From an uncultured Lachnospiraceae bacterium (lineage in GTDB: Bacteria; Bacillota; Clostridia; Lachnospirales; Lachnospiraceae), in the NCBI GenBank assembly GCA_910580005.1, contig CAJTXH010000120.1, positions 1 to 8,436 of the forward strand: DNA of 8,436 bases. Reading direction: 5' to 3'. This document shows positions 5,617 to 8,436 of the stretch, one piece after another. The notes under the pieces were generated by a model, which was not told the DNA's origin, did not search any database, and worked only from the letters and a program-made list of their open reading frames with translations. A program made the translations under genes and the position numbers. Numbering within the stretch: the stretch's first letter is position 1; each line of letters opens with the position of its first letter.

Positions 5617-7695
5617 TTCCAGCCATTGCCTGAGCACCTGGCTGTCTTTATGTACCACATAACCACTTCCGCCCCTGCCCTTTACATCTTCTGCCATGCT
5701 GGTTATCATAACCGCCTGCTTCGTATTCTCTGTTGTAAATACAGTAAACCATCCAAGCTCCGTCCCAGAATTATCCTCTTTTGATGCTTTAATTTCAGCA
5801 GTTCCTGTTTTTCCTGCAAGCAGTATATTATCCATATGTGCAGCGTACCCTGTACCAGCAGGGTCATTTACTACTTTAACCATGCCATCTAAAACCTTGT
5901 CTGCTGTTTCTTTCCCAAATGCCCCTGAAATCCAGTATTCTGTTTTTGCTTTCTTTTTATATAGCAAATGTGGTTTAACAATATTGCCATTATTTAAAAA
6001 AGCTGAATAAATGCATGCCAGATGCAGAGGGTTTATTAATACCTGGCCCTGCCCATATCCAGTATCTGCAAGCTGTATCTCTGTTTCAATATTATTTGTG
6101 TTAGAAAACTGGGACTTTGCCATCCTGGTTTCAAATGGCAGTTCTTCATTAAATCCAAGCCTTAGCAAAAAGTCTTCCAGTTTATCTGCACCAATTCTTA
6201 ATGCTGCCTTGGCAAAATAAATATTATCTGAATTAACCAGGGCATTGTCCAGTACAGCCGGGCTGGTGGCATGAAGTGTAGTTATATAATAAGAACCCCA
6301 TGATAAATCTTTCTGCCAGCTTAAACCTTCATTGCCATAATCCTCTGACCATATAGTCGTCCCTGTCTCAAGGCCTGCTGCTGCAATTACCGGCTTAAAT
6401 GAAGAACCAGGACACCATGCCTGGCGGAAACGGTTATACATGGGCTGGTCTTTGTCATTATTTAACATTTCCCACTCTTTTGAAGACATTCCAGTAACAA
6501 AACTGTTACTATCATAAGATGGTGTACTTACAAGAGCCAGGACTTCACCAGTGTATGGGTTTATTGCAACAGAACAGCTTTTATCTTCTTTAAACTGGTT
6601 ATATAATGCCATTTGTAATTTTATATCAACAGACAGCTTTATATCTTGTCCATGCTGTACTGGTTTATAAGCAATTTCTTCCTTCTCTTTGCCTTCTGCA
6701 TCTGTTATATAAATCCTGCATCCGTCTGACCCTCTTAATTTGCTTTCAAACAGAGCCTCTGCACCGCTTCTTCCAATTACGCTGCTTGAAGAATATCCTT
6801 CCCCTTTATGTTTTTCAAGGTCATCTGCTGTAACATTCTGGACATATCCCGTAAGGTGTGCAGTGGCTTTGCCATAAGGATACTCCCTTGCTTCTTTGCC
6901 AGATATCATGACCCCGGGGATTTCCAGTAACTTTTCCTGGCGTTCTTTTTCTTTTATAACTTTGCTATCAAGGCTGCCAGACAGCAAATCTGTTTCTTTT
7001 ATCTTTGGAAGCATCTTTAATGGCACAAATAGCCCGTCCCTGACCCAGCTAGCTGAAAGTTTCTTTTTTATATCTGTTTTTTTCATGCCAAGAAGGCCTG
7101 CTATCTTTTTTAATGTCTTCTTTCTATTTTTAATCCTTCCAGGAACAATTCCGGCTACAGATACAATACCATTATCTGCAATAGTATATCCATTCCTGTC
7201 AAGTATCTTGCCGCGTTTTGCCTTTATTGCAGAAACCCTGGTTTTATATGTAGAACATAACCCTGGCAGAACCAGTGAATCATCCCATATTAATTTATAA
7301 CCGTCTTTATTTCTGGCAAATACAGCATTATTTATAAAACTAGCTTCCCCTGCATCTGTATCAAACGTTGTCTTGTACTTTACAGATAATTGTTCTTCAT
7401 TATATGAAATAATTTCTATTTTCATATTTTGCATACCTATGCCCTGGTAAATAGCCGAATTACGTTTAATAAAATACTCCTTGCTGGTATTTCCTGAAGC
7501 CTGCACATCAATCATTTTATACATTTCCTTATATTCTTTCAGTGGGATATGCCTCATATATGCTACCAGAAGTTCATCTGGCTTTTTCCACACATTGCCT
7601 TTTAACAAAAAACCTGCAATATAAAATAAAACAACTGACAATACAACTTCTGATAAAATAACTTTAATCCAGAATAATACTCCTCTTTTCTTCAT
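5614..7695 (-). CDS. Class B penicillin-binding protein, PBP2a/PBP3 (MecA) type
   Basis: A membrane-anchored D,D-transpeptidase that cross-links peptidoglycan; relatives (S. aureus PBP2a, enterococcal PBP5, B. subtilis PBP3) bind beta-lactams weakly. From the ATG at 7695 it has 693 aa. One membrane segment spans about 7-31, an NTF2-like MecA_N domain about 36-143, a dimerisation domain starts at KRGKILDRNG (160-169) and includes GRSGAEALFE (308-317), and the transpeptidase domain runs from about 373 to the end. Catalytic motifs are intact: SSFK (S431, K434), SDN (489-491), KTG (629-631). AAAGGGG (7704-7710) is eight bases before this ATG; an upstream in-frame TTG (7701) is too close to it. 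Its promoter carries two BlaI-like palindromes. Resistance is not shown by sequence alone. Confidence 0.93.
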   Translation of the reverse strand: MKKRGVLFWIKVILSEVVLSVVLFYIAGFLLKGNVWKKPDELLVAYMRHIPLKEYKEMYKMIDVQASGNTSKEYFIKRNSAIYQGIGMQNMKIEIISYNEEQLSVKYKTTFDTDAGEASFINNAVFARNKDGYKLIWDDSLVLPGLCSTYKTRVSAIKAKRGKILDRNGYTIADNGIVSVAGIVPGRIKNRKKTLKKIAGLLGMKKTDIKKKLSASWVRDGLFVPLKMLPKIKETDLLSGSLDSKVIKEKERQEKLLEIPGVMISGKEAREYPYGKATAHLTGYVQNVTADDLEKHKGEGYSSSSVIGRSGAEALFESKLRGSDGCRIYITDAEGKEKEEIAYKPVQHGQDIKLSVDIKLQMALYNQFKEDKSCSVAINPYTGEVLALVSTPSYDSNSFVTGMSSKEWEMLNNDKDQPMYNRFRQAWCPGSSFKPVIAAAGLETGTTIWSEDYGNEGLSWQKDLSWGSYYITTLHATSPAVLDNALVNSDNIYFAKAALRIGADKLEDFLLRLGFNEELPFETRMAKSQFSNTNNIETEIQLADTGYGQGQVLINPLHLACIYSAFLNNGNIVKPHLLYKKKAKTEYWISGAFGKETADKVLDGMVKVVNDPAGTGYAAHMDNILLAGKTGTAEIKASKEDNSGTELGWFTVFTTENTKQAVMITSMAEDVKGRGGSGYVVHKDSQVLRQWLE

Positions 7696-7730
7696 AAACA
7701 AAACCCCTTTATAGTATGCCTTATTAAATC

Positions 7731-7769
7731 TTACAACCGTAATACTTTCTGTAAATATTACACTAGTAA
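7731..7769. promoter_or_regulatory. Two TTAC-N4-GTAA palindromes, candidate BlaI/MecI operators
   Basis: TTACAACCGTAA (7731-7742) and TTACACTAGTAA (7758-7769) are centred 27 bp apart. The right one overlaps the -10 and spacer; the left one lies just after the predicted start (about +7 to +18). Known BlaI operators of Bacillus licheniformis have a TTACATATGTAA core. On the minus strand the left site is flanked by AAAGTA before and GATTT after, which resembles the licheniformis operator as I remember it. A penicillin-binding protein of this type is a usual BlaI/MecI target. Confidence 0.55.
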
Positions 7770-7783
7770 GAATTAAAAGTCAA
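7755..7783 (-). promoter_or_regulatory. Promoter of the penicillin-binding protein gene
   Basis: On the minus strand, -35 TTGACT (7778-7783), a 17-bp spacer and -10 TAATAT (7755-7760) predict a start near 7748. A second pair, TTGTAA and TATAAA with 17 bp between, lies downstream, but its start would fall inside the ribosome site, so I prefer the first. Confidence 0.7.
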
Positions 7784-7833
7784 GTTTTAAAGAAAAGAAA
7801 TTCTAAATTATATTATAACCCAGGGTGGGCAGT

Positions 7834-8232
7834 TTATGCACCAGCTGTTTTATACATATAGTTTGTAATATTATATATAACAGGTACTACAAGGTATCTT
7901 CCTGCATATATATTATCTGACTTTAAAGAATTACATCTTTTTATCTCTTTTACATAATCCTTTATTGTGCCAAACTCATCTGAATAATACCTGCCTGCTA
8001 TACTCCATAACGTATCGTTAGCTGTAATAGGCACTGATATATAGCTGATATTGGCTGTATCTGCGCTAACCGTTGTTTTACTGCTGTTTCCAGACATAAT
8101 ATAAAATATAATTAAAATAACAGATAAACAAATTACTGCTGCCAGCAATGCTGTCTTTAACCTTAATAAAGCAATATTACGTTCCCTTGCCATGTTTATA
8201 TGTACTTTTGATGTAATATTTTTATTTATCAT
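7834..8232 (-). CDS. Membrane-anchored LysM protein, YneA-like SOS division inhibitor
   Basis: The 132-aa protein has a short basic cytoplasmic N-terminus, one membrane segment (about 26-47), a Ser/Thr linker and one LysM domain (about 65-118) with DTLWSIAGRYY (73-83), N101, and YAGRYLVVP (109-117). LysM binds peptidoglycan, so the domain should lie outside the membrane. This architecture matches YneA of Bacillus, a LexA-controlled protein that halts septation during DNA repair. The promoter here carries two LexA boxes, which supports the assignment more strongly than the sequence alone. The ATG at 8232 is chosen because AAAGGAG ends eight bases upstream; a longer frame would start inside a LexA box. 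The penicillin-binding protein gene follows 138 nt downstream with its own promoter. Confidence 0.82.
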   Translation of the reverse strand: MINKNITSKVHINMARERNIALLRLKTALLAAVICLSVILIIFYIMSGNSSKTTVSADTANISYISVPITANDTLWSIAGRYYSDEFGTIKDYVKEIKRCNSLKSDNIYAGRYLVVPVIYNITNYMYKTAGA

Positions 8233-8257
8233 ACGAGTTTCTCCTTTAATAAATACT

Positions 8258-8269
8258 AAACGCACGTTC
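8258..8269. promoter_or_regulatory. LexA box, start-site proximal
   Basis: Read on the minus strand this is GAACGTGCGTTT, matching all twelve core positions of the Gram-positive SOS box GAACRNRYGTTY. It covers the predicted transcription start of the LysM gene. Confidence 0.85.
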
Positions 8270-8276
8270 TGATATT

Positions 8277-8305
8277 ATAATATATCATGAACGTGCGTTT
8301 GTCAA
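8277..8305 (-). promoter_or_regulatory. SOS promoter of the LysM gene
   Basis: On the minus strand a perfect -35 TTGACA (8300-8305), a 17-bp spacer and -10 TATTAT (8277-8282) predict a start near 8270. One LexA box fills the spacer beside the -35 and the other covers the start site. Confidence 0.85.
8289..8300. promoter_or_regulatory. LexA box, in the promoter spacer
   Basis: GAACGTGCGTTT on the plus strand is the exact inverted copy of the box at 8258-8269. Centres are 31 bp apart, about three helical turns, so both dimers would sit on the same DNA face. It touches the last base of the -35. Confidence 0.85.
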
Positions 8306-8313
8306 GGGAGACC

Positions 8314-8327
8314 CGAAAATTTGTTCG
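8314..8327. promoter_or_regulatory. Imperfect third LexA-like site
   Basis: CGAAAATTTGTTCG keeps the outer GAA and GTTC of the SOS box but lacks the conserved C of the left half and one inner purine. It lies 51 bp from the second box centre-to-centre distance of 26 bp, and a plus-strand TATAAT is at 8337-8342. It may be a weak site or chance. Confidence 0.3.
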
Positions 8328-8373
8328 CTATTTAATTATAATCCATTTAATGGTAAATTGCAATATTAATTAT

Positions 8374-8436
8374 TTAATGGAACACGTCCGTTTCATAAAA
8401 TTTCCAGCCGTCCTTTGTTTGCAGACGGACGCAGGG
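8374..8436 (-). CDS. 3' end of an unidentified gene, cut by the window edge
   Basis: The last 20 codons on the minus strand read PCVRLQTKDGWKFYETDVFH and then TAA (8374-8376). The mix of charged and aromatic residues looks like protein, and the frame stays open to the window edge. It would be a gene upstream of, and on the same strand as, the LysM gene. With so little sequence it could also be a chance open frame. Part of the region holds CGTCCGT/ACGGACG repeats. No family can be named. Confidence 0.4.
   Translation of the reverse strand, partial: PCVRLQTKDGWKFYETDVFH

Noticed and set aside
7801..7833. CCCA/TGGG hairpin between the LysM and penicillin-binding protein genes as a terminator
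   Set aside because: The stem is only 4 bp with a three-base loop and no T-run follows.
8382..8431. CGTCCGT/ACGGACG inverted repeat as a terminator
   Set aside because: No T-run follows on either strand, and on the minus strand the pairing overlaps the likely end of a coding frame.

Overview
The window looks like chromosomal DNA of a low-GC Firmicute, most likely a Clostridia member of the Lachnospiraceae type. The reasons are the AT-rich spacers, strong GGAGG ribosome sites, textbook sigma-A promoters with 17-bp spacers, a LexA box of the Bacillus/Clostridium type, and a class B penicillin-binding protein of the PBP2a/PBP3 kind. The genus cannot be fixed from this sequence. No phage, insertion sequence or CRISPR array is visible.

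Left part (1-630): a 34-nt hairpin at the edge, then about 260 bases with no supportable gene. A minus-strand tRNA-Leu(CAG) follows, with its own promoter and an intrinsic terminator. The divergent plus-strand promoter of the polyphosphate operon comes next.

Polyphosphate operon (632-4452, plus): a Ppx/GppA-family exopolyphosphatase and polyphosphate kinase Ppk1 are separated by 23 nt and presumably co-transcribed. Ppk1 builds polyphosphate from ATP and Ppx is expected to degrade it. Ppk1 keeps its key residues. The Ppx-like protein has Gln where E. coli Ppx has its second essential Glu, and it has lost the His-Asp/Glu pair of the C-terminal HD-like domain.

Convergent junction (4453-5095): two stem-loops, one of them a perfect 30-bp inverted repeat, face a small minus-strand gene (58 aa) that has a consensus promoter and ribosome site. 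The small gene's frame continues past its TAG stop into the long inverted repeat.

Minus-strand envelope/stress block (5096-8436): read in transcription order, this holds the 3' end of an unidentified gene at the right edge, a membrane-anchored LysM protein resembling the SOS division inhibitor YneA, a MecA/PBP3-like transpeptidase, and a small helical protein. The LysM promoter is bracketed by two LexA boxes. The transpeptidase promoter carries two TTAC-N4-GTAA palindromes placed like BlaI/MecI operators. DNA damage and beta-lactam exposure may therefore control neighbouring genes that both act on septal or cell-wall synthesis. The regulators themselves are not in the window.
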